A stretch of 64,000 nucleotides of DNA from CAVSCR01 sp963726575 (GCA_963726575.1 CAVSCR010000005.1:496001-560000), one strand, 5' to 3'. Counted from the stretch's first letter, positions 1 through 11,998 are shown. The notes: generated by a model from the letters alone, not told the origin. Program-made: numbers and translations.

Positions 1-269
1 GCGGGCGCCACCACGACGACATCGGCGTCTTGTCCGATGCGCACGTGCGGCACGGCGTGGACGTCGTGCCAGATGCTGGTGGGAACCGGGAGACCGGACA
101 CGGCCGCCCAGGTCGGCTCGCCCACGAACCGCAGGGCGGTCTGGGTTGGGACGACCTGCACGCTGTGGCCGGATTCCCGCAGACGGCGGACCAGCTCGAC
201 CACCTTGTAGGCGGCGATCCCGCCACCCACGCCCACCACGACGCGGGACACGGTGCTGCTGCCTGCCAC
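1..269 (-). CDS. coaBC: CoaBC, phosphopantothenoylcysteine synthase/decarboxylase (5' part only)
   Basis: Only about the first 89 codons are inside the window; the gene runs off the left edge. The translation begins MAGSSTVSRVVVGVGGGIAA and continues with a YKVVELVRRLRESG-like helix, the typical start of the N-terminal flavoprotein (CoaC) domain. That domain binds FMN and decarboxylates 4'-phosphopantothenoylcysteine in coenzyme A synthesis; the missing C-terminal CoaB domain adds cysteine to phosphopantothenate. The start is a GTG at 269, and a second in-frame GTG at 251 (MSRVVVGVGGGIA) is also possible. It follows rpoZ by 19 bases, the usual actinobacterial order gmk-rpoZ-coaBC. Family assignment is firm; the exact start is not. 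Confidence 0.85.
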   Translation of the reverse strand, partial: MAGSSTVSRVVVGVGGGIAAYKVVELVRRLRESGHSVQVVPTQTALRFVGEPTWAAVSGLPVPTSIWHDVHAVPHVRIGQDADVVVVAP

Positions 270-288
270 TCCCGCTAGGTCCGCTGCG

Positions 289-558
289 CTACTCGACGAC
301 CTCGACCGGCTCCGCGGTCAGGAGGTTCTCGTTGATCTCGCGCATCGCGATGGACAGCGGCTTCTCCTGGACATGGGTCTCGACGAGCGGACCGACGTAC
401 TCCAGGAGGCCCTCGCCGAGCTGGGAGTAGTAGGCATTGATCTGCCGGGCCCGCTTGGCCGCGTAGAGGACCAGTGCGTACTTGGAGTCCGCCTTCTCGA
501 GCAGCTCGTCGATGGGCGGGTTCGTGATGCCCTCGGGGACGCCGTGGACTCCTGACAC
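289..558 (-). CDS. rpoZ: DNA-directed RNA polymerase omega subunit
   Basis: An 89-residue omega subunit, which binds the beta' subunit and helps assemble and stabilise core RNA polymerase. The central part carries the family hallmark: PPIDELLEKADSKYALV followed by AAKRARQIN, the conserved helix that contacts beta'. The C-terminus (PLSIAMREINENLL) is also typical, and the length is normal for actinobacteria. The start is GTG at 558, 37 bases after the gmk stop. The gene lies between gmk and coaBC, an arrangement conserved across actinobacteria, and is probably in the same transcript. Confidence 0.95.
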   Translation of the reverse strand: MSGVHGVPEGITNPPIDELLEKADSKYALVLYAAKRARQINAYYSQLGEGLLEYVGPLVETHVQEKPLSIAMREINENLLTAEPVEVVE

Positions 559-595
559 AGGTACTCCAGCTGTTGGGGAGAAGAAGACCGCGGGC

Positions 596-1174
596 TCAGG
601 CCGACGGATGCAGGAAGTCTAGCAAGGCTCGGCCGACCGCCTCGACGTCGTCGTTGACGATCACCGCGTCGAACTCGGCCGCTGCGTCGAGCTCGACGAC
701 CGCGGCCTCGAGTCGGCGCTTGACCGAGTCGGGTGCCTCGGTCCCCCTGCCGGTGAGGCGTTTCTGCAACACGTCCCACGAGGGTGGCGCCAAGAACACG
801 AGCAGAGCGTCCGGGCGGACCTCGCGCACCTGGCGGGCGCCCTGCAGCTCGATCTCCAGAAGCACCGGCCGGCCCGCCGACAGGTGCTTGGCGACCGGGG
901 CGCCCGGCGTCCCGTAGCGGTGGCCGGCGAACTCCGCCCACTCCAGCAACCCGCCGTCGGACACGAGCGTGTCGAACTCGGCGTCGGTCAGGAACCGGTA
1001 GTTGACGCCGTCGACCTCCCCGGGTCGCTGCGGGCGGGTGGTCGCCGAGACCGACACCCAGAAGTCCTCGTCCTGCCCGCGCAGCCAGTCGACGACGGTG
1101 CTCTTCCCCACTCCGGACGGCCCGGACAAGACGACCAGTCGCGGCGGCGCCGCGTCAGCCGGCCGGGAACTCAC
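596..1174 (-). CDS. gmk: Guanylate kinase
   Basis: Guanylate kinase of 192 residues, converting GMP plus ATP to GDP and ADP. A P-loop (GPSGVGKST, about residues 18-26) is followed by the GMP-binding region: SVSATTRPQRPGE, then the YRFLTD and LLEWAEFAGHRYGTP segments, and the LEIELQGARQV core. The start is GTG at 1174, which overlaps the end of mihF by 20 bases. The mihF-gmk-rpoZ order is the standard actinobacterial one, and the overlap suggests co-translation. Length and motifs are complete with no sign of damage. Confidence 0.96.
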   Translation of the reverse strand: MSSRPADAAPPRLVVLSGPSGVGKSTVVDWLRGQDEDFWVSVSATTRPQRPGEVDGVNYRFLTDAEFDTLVSDGGLLEWAEFAGHRYGTPGAPVAKHLSAGRPVLLEIELQGARQVREVRPDALLVFLAPPSWDVLQKRLTGRGTEAPDSVKRRLEAAVVELDAAAEFDAVIVNDDVEAVGRALLDFLHPSA

Positions 1175-1484
1175 GCTCGAGGGCGGCGATCTGGTTGGCG
1201 CCGAGCCCTCGGACCCTTCGGCTCGGCGAGATGCCCAGGCGTTCCATCAGCTGTTGGGCGCGCACCTTGCCGACGCCTGGCATCGACTCCAGCAGCGCTG
1301 TCACCCGCATCTTGCCCACGATCTTGCCGTCGTCGTTGTCGCTTTGCCCCCGCTCGAGCACCTCCGACAGTGAGGCACCGGAGTGCTTCAGCCGGTTCTT
1401 CACCTCAGCGCGGACCCGCCGCGCCTCCGCGGCCTTCTCCAGCGCCTGCTGACGCTGTTCGGGCGTGAGCGACGGCAAGGCCAC
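1155..1484 (-). CDS. mihF: Actinobacterial integration host factor (mIHF)
   Basis: Small nucleoid-associated DNA-binding protein of 109 residues. It starts VALPSLTPEQRQQALEKAAE and contains the conserved basic helices (ARRVRAEVKNRLKHSG) and the helix-turn-helix/H2TH-like end (MPGVGKVRAQQLMERLGI, then RVRGLGANQ). The reading frame stays open far upstream, but the family begins at MALPSLTPEQR. The GTG at 1484 is therefore chosen; it has AGAGG about nine bases upstream. The unrelated E. coli IHF has a different fold; the mycobacterial homologue bends DNA and is essential in Mycobacterium. An 89-base gap separates it from pyrF, so it may have its own promoter. Confidence 0.93.
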   Translation of the reverse strand: MALPSLTPEQRQQALEKAAEARRVRAEVKNRLKHSGASLSEVLERGQSDNDDGKIVGKMRVTALLESMPGVGKVRAQQLMERLGISPSRRVRGLGANQIAALEREFPAG

Positions 1485-1494
1485 GACGGACACC

Positions 1495-1536
1495 TCTTCA
1501 CTGGCTGACTTCACTGGCTGGTTCGACTGGCTGGTT
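1495..1536 (-). repeat. Three 13-base direct repeats in the mihF leader
   Basis: The octamer actggctg recurs on the plus strand at 1500, 1513 and 1526, an exact 13-base period, with mostly similar bases between the copies. On the transcribed strand this is ccagccag-type sequence directly before the mihF ribosome binding site. The function is unknown. It could be a protein-binding array or structure in the untranslated leader, or plain replication slippage. Confidence 0.6.
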
Positions 1537-1573
1537 CCACCGGCCGAGCAGGGAGCGGACTGACGGGGCGAAC

Positions 1574-2290
1574 CTAGCGAGTGGGCTCCGCAGCGGCAAC
1601 GAGACCCGCCACATGCCGCGCGGCAGATGCCGGATCCTCCGCGCCGGTGATCGGCCGCCCGATCACCAGGAGGTCGGCGCCATCGGCGAGAGCCTGTTCC
1701 GGGGTACCGACTCTGGCTTGGTCGGCGACGTCGCTGCCGGCCGGTCGGATCCCGGGCGTGATCAAGGTGATGTCGGGTCCCACCACGGAGCGAACGAGCC
1801 CCACCTCCTGGGCCGAGCACACCAGGGCCTGCGCCCCGGCGTCGACGGCCAACAGGGCCAGTCGGCGAACGACGTCGGCCGGCGTCCCCGCCATGCCGAT
1901 CGATGCCAGGTCGGCGGCGCTCATCGAGGTGAGAACGGTGACGCCCGTGACGCGGGTGGCGGGAAGCTCGGCGACAGCGGCGCGGATCATCGCGGCCCCA
2001 CCGGCGGCATGCACGGTGAGGAACGCCGGCGCCAGGTCGGCGACCGACCGGGCCGCCCCCGCCACCGTGTTCGGGATGTCGTGCAGCTTCAGGTCGAGGA
2101 ACACCGGGAGGTCGGCGCTGCCCTGGATGGCGCGCACGCCGTCGTGGCCATCCCGAAGGTACGTCTCCAAGCCGATCTTCAGGGCGCTCACGTAGGGGGC
2201 GGTGGCCTTGGCCCAGGCACACGCGGTGGTCAGATCCGGCGCATCCAGCGCGACAACGATGGGCGCGCGCCCCTCGCGGGAGTCGCTCAT
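1574..2290 (-). CDS. pyrF: Orotidine 5'-phosphate decarboxylase
   Basis: Final step of UMP synthesis: OMP to UMP plus CO2. The 238-residue protein has the catalytic DxKxxD motif within FLDLKLHDIPNT (D66, K68, D71) and the phosphate-binding end TPGIRPAG. The length and spacing are those of the group of OMP decarboxylases that start with an IVVALD strand (pyrF-type, about 230 residues). The ATG at 2290 overlaps the pyrD stop as ATGA, so translation is probably coupled. It is the last pyrimidine gene of the operon. Confidence 0.96.
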   Translation of the reverse strand: MSDSREGRAPIVVALDAPDLTTACAWAKATAPYVSALKIGLETYLRDGHDGVRAIQGSADLPVFLDLKLHDIPNTVAGAARSVADLAPAFLTVHAAGGAAMIRAAVAELPATRVTGVTVLTSMSAADLASIGMAGTPADVVRRLALLAVDAGAQALVCSAQEVGLVRSVVGPDITLITPGIRPAGSDVADQARVGTPEQALADGADLLVIGRPITGAEDPASAARHVAGLVAAAEPTR

Positions 2291-3348
2291 CCCTCGGCAC
2301 CCCCGACGCCGGCATCGGCCAGTTCCTCATCCGCGAGCAGATGGGGCGCCGCCGGCGCCAGCTCCTCGTCGACGGGACGGTGAGCGTGTCCGACGGCGTC
2401 GGCGAACCGGTCGAACCCTCGGTCGCCGAGGGCGCGCTGCAGCTCGTTCAACACCCGCGTCGGTGCGTGCGGGTCGTTGAAGATCGCGGTGCCGACCTGG
2501 ATGCCGCTCGCGCCGGCCAGGACCAGCTCCAGCGCGTCGAGCCCGGTACGGACCCCACCCATGCCGATGATCGGTACCTGCGGCATCGCCGCGTACACCT
2601 GCCAGATCGCACGCACCGCGATCGGTCGGATCGCGGGTCCGCTCAGTCCTCCGGTCAAGCCACCCAGATGCGGACGCAGGGTGTCGGTGTCGATCACCAT
2701 GCCCAAGGTGGTGTTGATCATCGAGAGTCCGTCGGCGCCGGCGTCGACGCAGGCCGTGGCGATCGCGACGATGTCGGTGACGTCGGGCGACAGCTTGGCG
2801 AACAGCGGAATGCCCGGGCCCAGGTTGCGCCGGACACCGGAGACCACGCGAGCGCTGGAGTCTGCGTCGCAGGCGAACACCAGACCGCGGTTCTCCACGT
2901 TCGGACACGAGATGTTGACCTCCAGACCCACCACAGCGGGGGCGTGGCGGAGTCGACCGGCCAACCGCGCGTACTCATCGGCGTCGTTCCCGGCGATCGA
3001 CACGATGACGCGCGCCCCACGTTCGGCCAGCCAGGGCAGGTCGCGCTCGACGAAGGTGTCGATGCCGGGACCTTGCAGCCCGATCGAGTTGAGCATGCCG
3101 CTGGGCGTCTCGGCCATGCGCGGTGTCGGACGCCCTGATCGGGGCTCGGCCATGATCGACTTGGTGACCACCGCCCCGAGCTTGCTGATGTCGAAGAACT
3201 GGTCGAGCTCGCGGCCGTAGCCGGCGCACCCCGAGGCGGTCATCAACGGGTTGGGCAGGATCAGCGAGCCCAGGCGGGCCAGCATGTCGACCTCGGGCAA
3301 CGCCGGTTCGCCTTGCGGCGTGAGCATCACACGGGTCATCCGGGTCAT
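2287..3348 (-). CDS. pyrD: Dihydroorotate dehydrogenase, PyrK-dependent catalytic subunit
   Basis: Oxidises dihydroorotate to orotate, passing electrons to FMN and then to PyrK. The ATG at 3348 (MTRMTRVMLTP) is taken as start because it overlaps the pyrK stop as ATGA; the frame stays open upstream without homology. The 353-residue protein shows the N-terminal PNPLMTASGCAGYG segment, the catalytic-loop NISCPNV with the family cysteine, and the FMN-binding GMGGVRTGLDA region. A second ATG lies three codons downstream. Adjacency to pyrK supports the class 1B (NAD-linked heterotetramer) form rather than the membrane class 2 form. Confidence 0.93.
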   Translation of the reverse strand: MTRMTRVMLTPQGEPALPEVDMLARLGSLILPNPLMTASGCAGYGRELDQFFDISKLGAVVTKSIMAEPRSGRPTPRMAETPSGMLNSIGLQGPGIDTFVERDLPWLAERGARVIVSIAGNDADEYARLAGRLRHAPAVVGLEVNISCPNVENRGLVFACDADSSARVVSGVRRNLGPGIPLFAKLSPDVTDIVAIATACVDAGADGLSMINTTLGMVIDTDTLRPHLGGLTGGLSGPAIRPIAVRAIWQVYAAMPQVPIIGMGGVRTGLDALELVLAGASGIQVGTAIFNDPHAPTRVLNELQRALGDRGFDRFADAVGHAHRPVDEELAPAAPHLLADEELADAGVGGAEG

Positions 3349-4204
3349 CCGTGCCCCCCGGCGACGGGGGCGCCCCAGGTGCCCACCGGAACGGTCCCGA
3401 CGTCGGCCCAGCGGACCGCGTCGCCACGGAACACCGGACCGTCGACGCACGAGCGCGCCATCCGGGTGACGCCGTCGTCACCGATCACCGGCAGGACGCA
3501 GGTCATGCAGACACCGGTGCCGCAGGCCATCGCTTCCTCGACGGCTGTCTGGCTGTGGGCGCCGTGGTCGCGCGCCATGGCGGCGACGGCGGCGAGCATG
3601 CCCATCGGTCCGCAGGCGTAGACCACGTCGGTGCTCGCCCGTCGAAGCACCGACGGCAGCACGTCCGTGACGCGGCCGCGATCACCGAGCGACCCGTCCT
3701 CGGTGGTGATCGCGACCGACTGCGCCATGCGCTTGGCCTCGAGCACGCCGAACAGGCGGTCCTCGGCGGCCGCACCGAGCACGAAGTCGACCCGACATCC
3801 CCTGGCCCGCAGCTGGTCGGCCAGGCTGAACAGTGGTGCGCTTCCGTAGCCGCCGCCCACCAGCGTGCAGCTGACCGCATCCTTCGGCAGCGCGAACGGC
3901 CGACCGAGCGGACCGACGACGTCGATCGGGTCGTGGGTGCGCCGCCTGGCCAGCCAACGGGTGCCACGACCGGACTCGGCGAACACGATCTCGACGGTGC
4001 CCCCATACACGCCCCGGTCCTCGGTGCGGTACACCGAGAAGGTTCGCCGCAGCAGCATCGAGGAGTCCTCGCCACCCACCGAGAGCGCGACGAACTGGCC
4101 GGCCCGGAACCGCTCGGCGATGCCGGGCGCCACCAGGGTGAGCAGGTGGTAGCCGCCGGCGCGCTTCATGGACAGCACCGACCCGCGAACCTGCACCGGG
4201 GCCA

Positions 4205-4205
<1 letters not shown>
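3345..4205 (-). CDS. pyrK: Dihydroorotate dehydrogenase electron transfer subunit
   Basis: FAD and [2Fe-2S] subunit that moves electrons from PyrD to NAD. The 286-residue protein opens with a ferredoxin-reductase-like FAD domain (RRTFSVYR is the flavin-binding RxxS-type motif, about residues 53-60). An NAD-binding domain follows (GGGYGSAPL and YACGPMGM). The C-terminal iron-sulphur site has four cysteines in ACGTGVCMTC and RSCVDGP. The start is ATG at 4205 in a TGATG one-base overlap with carB. Its presence with pyrD defines the heteromeric class 1B enzyme. Confidence 0.94.
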
Positions 4206-7506
<3,301 letters not shown>

Positions 7507-7507
<1 letters not shown>

Positions 7508-8628
7508 CAGCGCGACCCCGCCATCAGCTCGACGAACCGGTCGAACAGGTACGCCGAGTCGTGGGGTCCGGCCGCAGCCTCGGGGTGGTACTGAACGCTG
7601 AACGCGGGCGCGTCGAGCAGGCGCAACCCTTCGACGACGTCGTCGTTGAGACACACATGGCTCACCTGAGCGGGCCCGAACGGGGTCGCGAAGGTCCCGG
7701 TGAGCGGTGCCTCGACCGCGAATCCGTGGTTGTGGGCGCTGATCTCGACCTTCCCGGTCGCTCGGTCCTGCACGGGCTGGTTGATCCCGCGGTGGCCGTA
7801 CTTGAGCTTGTAGGTGCTGCGGCCCAGCGCACGCCCGAGGACCTGGTTGCCGAAGCAGATCCCGAAGGTGGGCACGCGCTCCTGCAGTCCCGCCGTGACG
7901 AGGCTCACGGCATGGTCAGCCGTCGCCGGGTCCCCCGGGCCGTTGCTGAAGAACAGGCCGTCGGCGCCGATCGCGAGCAGCTGCTCAGGTGTGATCGACG
8001 CCGGAACCACGTGCACCTCGACGCCGCGTTGCGCCAGGAGATGCGGAGTCATGGCCTTGATGCCGAGGTCGACGGCGGCGACGGTGAACCTGCGCTCTCC
8101 GATCGCCGGAACGACGTAGGCATGGGGTGTGGTGACGTCGGCGGTGAGGTCGGACCCGGCCATCTGCGGGCTGCCGAGCACAGCGTCGAGCAGCTCTTGC
8201 GACGAACGTTGTGCCGCTTCGGCGCTGAACACACCGACCCGCATCGCGCCGCGCTCGCGCAGGTGACGGGTCAGCGCGCGTGTGTCGATGCTGCTGATCC
8301 CAACGACGTCGGCCGCACGCAGCGCCGACTCCAGGTCACCGGTGGCCCGCCAGCTGGACGACACCCGGGCTGGATCGCGCACGACGTAGCCGTTCACCCA
8401 GATTCGGCTCGACTCTGGGTCTTCGTCGTTGACGCCGGTGTTGCCGATGTGCGGGGCTGTCTGCACCACCACCTGGCCGCGATACGACGGGTCGGTCAGC
8501 GTCTCCTGGTAGCCGGTCATGGCCGTGCAGAACACGGCCTCGCCGAAGGTCTCCCCCAGGGCGCCGTAGGACTGACCGCGAAACGAGCGACCGTCTTCCA
8601 GCACCAGCACCGCCGGCGTCGCCGTCAT
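7507..8628 (-). CDS. carA: Carbamoyl-phosphate synthase, small (glutaminase) subunit
   Basis: Glutamine amidotransferase subunit of 373 residues that hydrolyses glutamine and channels ammonia to CarB. The N-terminal CarA domain (ALGETFGEAVFCTAMTGYQE) is followed by a class I amidotransferase domain. The nucleophile cysteine lies in FGICFGNQVLG and the His-Glu pair in VQYHPEAAAGP. The usual GHQ after the nucleophile reads GNQ here, a variant I believe is seen in other actinobacterial CarA proteins. The ATG at 8628 overlaps the upstream stop as ATGA. Confidence 0.96.
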
Positions 8629-9071
8629 CGGGTCGACCCGACCAGGGGACGAACCGCCCCCAGGATCGCGGCATGCTCAGCGGGCGCAACCGCACGGAAC
8701 CCGGTGTCGAGCAGCCGTGGTCCGACCTGCCAGGTGAGCACCAGCACGCCGTCGACCTCATAGACGTTGCCGCCGATGCTGCGGTCCAGGCGGACCTCGC
8801 GCAACAGGTCGCGCGGTAGGTACACGTCCGGCTGGGTCTCGCGAGTGATCAGTACACCGTCGGTGCGAACGACCAAGGACGCCGGCGTGGCGGGGCCGAG
8901 TCCGTGAGCGGTGACCCGGTCCAGCCACTGCTGCGCCGACGTCGAGGCGAGGTAGCGCCCAGCCACCGGGCCCAACGTCGTCTGACCTGTGGTGGACGGG
9001 ACCACCGGCGGCTCCGGCACCTCGGGCAAGACACGTTCGCGGCGCCAGACCAGGAGCGAGCGACGGCTCAC
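8625..9071 (-). CDS. PH-like domain protein of the pyr operon
   Basis: A 148-residue protein between pyrC and carA, the position of the Rv1382-type conserved protein of actinobacterial pyr operons. The core (GRYLASTSAQQWLDRVTAHG, then the VYLPRDLLREVRL and GFRAVAPAEHA segments) looks like the PH-like fold described for that family. Relatives usually begin with a transmembrane helix; this copy starts MSRRSLLVWRRERVLPEVPE and has no hydrophobic segment long enough. The GTG at 9071 overlaps the pyrC stop as GTGA, leaving no room for an anchor upstream unless a frame break hides it. Biochemical function is unknown; gene order suggests a link to pyrimidine synthesis or only shared transcription. 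Confidence 0.75.
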   Translation of the reverse strand: MSRRSLLVWRRERVLPEVPEPPVVPSTTGQTTLGPVAGRYLASTSAQQWLDRVTAHGLGPATPASLVVRTDGVLITRETQPDVYLPRDLLREVRLDRSIGGNVYEVDGVLVLTWQVGPRLLDTGFRAVAPAEHAAILGAVRPLVGSTR

Positions 9072-10358
9072 GAGGCCACCTCACCGTCGCGCGCGGTCAG
9101 CCGACCGTGCAGGAACGTGGCCACGGTGGCGGCCGGGAGCTTCAGTCCGGCGAACGGCGTGTTCGTCGAGCGAGAGTGCAGTTGTCGCGGGTCCACGACC
9201 ACGGCCGCGGCGGGGTCGATGAGCACGAGGTTCGCGGGCTCTCCCACAGCCAGCGGGCGCCCCTGGTCGGCGACCCGGCCGATCCGGGCCGGACGAACCG
9301 ACATGCGGTCCGCGACGGCGGCCCAGTCCATACGACCGGTCTCGATCATCGCGGCCGCGACGGCGCCCACGGCGGTCTCCAGCCCCACCATGCCGAAGGC
9401 GGCGGCCGACCACTCGCAGTCCTTGTCCTCCACCGAGTGCGGCGCGTGGTCGGTTGCGACCGCGTCGATCGTGCCGTCGGCCAGGCCGTCGCGCAGGGCC
9501 TCGACGTCGGCGCTGGTCCGAAGCGGCGGGTTCACCTTGTAGACCGGGTCGTAGCTGCGCACGAGCTCGTCGGTGAGCAAGAGGTGGTGCGGCGTGACCT
9601 CGGCCGTGACATCGATGCCCTTGCCCTTCGCCCACCTGATCAGCTCCACCGAACCGACCGTGGAGACGTGGCAGACGTGCAGTCGGGAACCGACCTGGCC
9701 CGCCAGGAGCACGTCGCGGGCGATGATCGCCTCCTCGGCGACGGCCGGCCAGCCGCGCAGTCCGAGGACTCCGGACACGACGCCCTCGTTCATCTGCGCG
9801 TCCTCGGTGAGTCGTGGCTCTTGCGCATGCTGTGCGACGACGCCGTCGAACGCCTTGACGTACTCCAGCGCCCTGCGCATCAAGACCGCATCGCTGACGC
9901 AGTGGCCGTCGTCGGAGAACACCCGCACCTGCGCTGCGGACTCCGCCATGGCGCCGAGCTCGGCCAGTTCGCGTCCCGGCCAGACTCACGGTGACGGCTC
10001 CGACTGGTCGCACATCGCAGTGACCGGCGCGTCGACCCAGGTGGTACACCTGCTCGACCACGCCGGCCGTGTCCGCCACGGGGTCGGTGTTCGCCATCGC
10101 GTGCACGGCGGTGAAGCCACCAACAGCAGCGGCCGCGGTTCCCGTGGCCACCGTCTCGGCGTCCTCACGTCCCGGCTCTCGCAGGTGCGTGTGCAGATCG
10201 ACGAGCCCGGGCAGCACGACCAGACCATCGGCGTCGATGACGTCGGCCCCGGCGCGCGACAGTCCTGTGCCGACCTCGACGATGTGTCCGTCGGCGACGA
10301 TCAGGTCGGTCACGTCGCGGCCGAGCAGCCGACCGCCGCGGATCAGGTAGTCGGTCAT
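9068..10358 (-). CDS. pyrC: Dihydroorotase (one apparent frameshift near 9971)
   Basis: Cyclises carbamoyl aspartate to dihydroorotate. Codons from 10358 give a normal N-terminus with the metal-binding HTHLREPG and continue to VRPVGAVTVSLAG. The family then continues in another frame from ELAELGAMAESAAQVRVFSD to the end (CHVSTVGSVE, ATDHAPH with a metal ligand, HGRLTARDGE). Removing one base near 9969-9974 joins them into a 429-residue type I dihydroorotase of normal length. Either this is a sequencing indel or the gene is inactive; the first is more likely given similar breaks elsewhere. The ATG at 10358 overlaps the pyrB stop as ATGA. Confidence 0.9.
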
Positions 10359-11341
10359 GCCATGACCCCCTCGGCGTCGAGCGCGATCTCATTGGGCTCG
10401 CTGGGTGCAGACCCCAGCGCCGACTCACTCCCGCCGAGCAGCAGGTAGAGCACAGCCATCCGCACGCTGACGCCGTTGGCGACCTGCTCGACGATCACCG
10501 AGCGCGTGCTGTCGGCGACCTGTGCAGTGATCTCCAGCCCGCGGTTCATCGGCCCGGGGTGCATCACGATCGTGTGGTCGTCCAGCGTGCCCATGCGTTC
10601 GGCGTCGAGCCCGTAGCGGCGGGCGTACTCGCGCGCACTCGGGAAGAACGCCGCGTTCATCCGCTCGCGCTGGACCCGCAGCATCATCACCGCGTCACTG
10701 TTGGGCAGCGTGGCGTCGAGGTCGTAGGACACGTCGCACGGCCACGCCTCCACCCCCACCGGCAGCAGCGTCGGCGGAGCCACCAAGGTGACGTGTGCGC
10801 CCAGCGTCGACAGCAGCAGAACGTTGGAACGTGCGACGCGGCTGTGGAGCACGTCGCCGACCACGGTGACGCGGCGGCCGTCGAGCTCGCCCAGGTGACG
10901 GCGCATCGTGAACGCGTCGAGCAAGGCCTGGGTGGGGTGCTCGTGCGTTCCGTCCCCTGCGTTGACGACGCTGCCCTGGATCCACCCGCTGTGCGCGAGG
11001 GTGTGCGGCGCACCACTGGCCGCGTGGCGGATCACGACCGCGTCGGCCCCCATGGCCTCCAGCGTCAGCGCAGTGTCCTTCAGGCTCTCGCCCTTGGAGA
11101 CGCTGGATCCCTTCGCGCTGAAGTTGATGACGTCGGCCGACAGGCGCTTGGCGGCGGCCTCGAACGAGATGCGGGTGCGGGTGGAGTCCTCGAAGAACAG
11201 GTTCACCACCGTGCGTCCGCGCAGGGTCGGAAGCTTCTTCACCGGGCGGTCGGCGAGCTGGGCCAGCTCGTCGGCCGTGTCGAGCACGAGCAGGGCATCG
11301 TCGCGGGTCAGGTCGCCCGCTGAGAGCAGGTGTTTCCTCAT
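10355..11341 (-). CDS. pyrB: Aspartate carbamoyltransferase, catalytic subunit
   Basis: Condenses carbamoyl phosphate and aspartate to carbamoyl aspartate. The 328-residue protein carries the carbamoyl-phosphate motif STRT (residues 53-56 in FFEDSTRTRISFE) and the conserved HPTQALLD. It also has the aspartate-side segments GDVLHSRVARSN and HPGPMNRG. No separate regulatory subunit gene (pyrI) is adjacent, as usual in actinobacteria. The ATG at 11341 overlaps the pyrR stop (ATGA). It is the second gene of the operon after pyrR. Confidence 0.97.
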   Translation of the reverse strand: MRKHLLSAGDLTRDDALLVLDTADELAQLADRPVKKLPTLRGRTVVNLFFEDSTRTRISFEAAAKRLSADVINFSAKGSSVSKGESLKDTALTLEAMGADAVVIRHAASGAPHTLAHSGWIQGSVVNAGDGTHEHPTQALLDAFTMRRHLGELDGRRVTVVGDVLHSRVARSNVLLLSTLGAHVTLVAPPTLLPVGVEAWPCDVSYDLDATLPNSDAVMMLRVQRERMNAAFFPSAREYARRYGLDAERMGTLDDHTIVMHPGPMNRGLEITAQVADSTRSVIVEQVANGVSVRMAVLYLLLGGSESALGSAPSEPNEIALDAEGVMA

Positions 11342-11934
11342 GTCGGGTCCGCCGTTCCCAGCAGGACGGCGTCGCGGCCGTCACGTTCCTCGACCAGTAC
11401 GCGGACGTTCTCGCGCAGCGACGTCGGCAGGTTCTTGCCGACGTAGTCGGCGCGGATCGGAAGCTCTCGATGGCCGCGGTCGACCAGCACCGCCAGCTGC
11501 ACCGCACGCGGGCGGCCCAGATCGCCCAGAGCGTCGAGTGCGGCGCGCACGGTGCGGCCGGAGAAGAGCACGTCGTCGACCAGGACGACGATGCGGTCGT
11601 CGATGCCGCCTGCGGGAAGCTCGGTGCGTTCCAGCGCCCGAGCCGGTTTCAGGCGCAGGTCGTCGCGGTACATGGTGATGTCGAGTGACCCCATCGGTAC
11701 CGGCGCCTCGACCGCGGCGATCCGATCCCCGATCCGTCGGGCGATGTCGACGCCGCGAGTGGGGATGCCGAGCAGCACGACGCCGTCAGCGCCCTTGTTG
11801 CGCTCGAGGATCTCGTGGGCCACCCGGGTCAGGGCGCGCTGCACGTCGTCGGAGTCGAGGACCTCGCGCAGCGACGCATCAGAACTGGGATGGGCTGTGG
11901 GCTCAGTGGGCCCATGGGACGGCACGGTCGTCAC
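11338..11934 (-). CDS. pyrR: Bifunctional pyr operon regulator / uracil phosphoribosyltransferase
   Basis: RNA-binding repressor that senses UMP/UTP, with a weak uracil phosphoribosyltransferase activity. The 198-residue product shows the PRPP loop VVLVDDVLFSGRTVRAALDAL and the PyrR segments GIPTRGVDIA and DITMYRDD. The GTG at 11934 is chosen because a near-perfect AAGGAGG lies six bases upstream (complement of 11941-11947); the open frame further upstream lacks homology. A PyrR-type RNA hairpin directly precedes that ribosome binding site, so the gene probably regulates its own operon at translation initiation. First gene of the pyr operon. Confidence 0.95.
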   Translation of the reverse strand: MTTVPSHGPTEPTAHPSSDASLREVLDSDDVQRALTRVAHEILERNKGADGVVLLGIPTRGVDIARRIGDRIAAVEAPVPMGSLDITMYRDDLRLKPARALERTELPAGGIDDRIVVLVDDVLFSGRTVRAALDALGDLGRPRAVQLAVLVDRGHRELPIRADYVGKNLPTSLRENVRVLVEERDGRDAVLLGTADPT

Positions 11935-11940
11935 CGGCCA

Positions 11941-11966
11941 CCTCCTTCCCCGCCTCACCGGACGGG
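11941..11966 (-). promoter_or_regulatory. PyrR-binding hairpin next to the pyrR ribosome binding site
   Basis: On the transcribed strand a 4-bp CCCG/CGGG stem (11963-11966 with 11949-11952) encloses a loop reading UCCGGUGAGG. With the flanking C this matches the core UCCNGNGAGGY of the PyrR-binding consensus from Bacillus and mycobacterial leaders. The AAGGAGG ribosome binding site starts two bases after the stem (11947-11941). In Mycobacterium smegmatis a comparable loop lets PyrR block translation of the operon; the same mechanism is inferred here. No terminator is evident, arguing against the Bacillus attenuation mode. Confidence 0.75.
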
Positions 11967-11998
11967 CTTAAAGGACGTTGGTCGGGCATCACCTTACC

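Noticed and set aside
1155..2330. A 391-residue protein including mIHF
   Set aside because: Only the last 109 residues have homology. The rest is out-of-frame pyrF sequence, and the GTG at 1484 has a ribosome binding site.
9068..10358. pyrC as a genuine pseudogene
   Set aside because: Everything except one base fits the family, and the other pyrimidine genes are intact and coupled. With many similar breaks in essential genes nearby, a sequence error is more likely, so it is annotated as a CDS.
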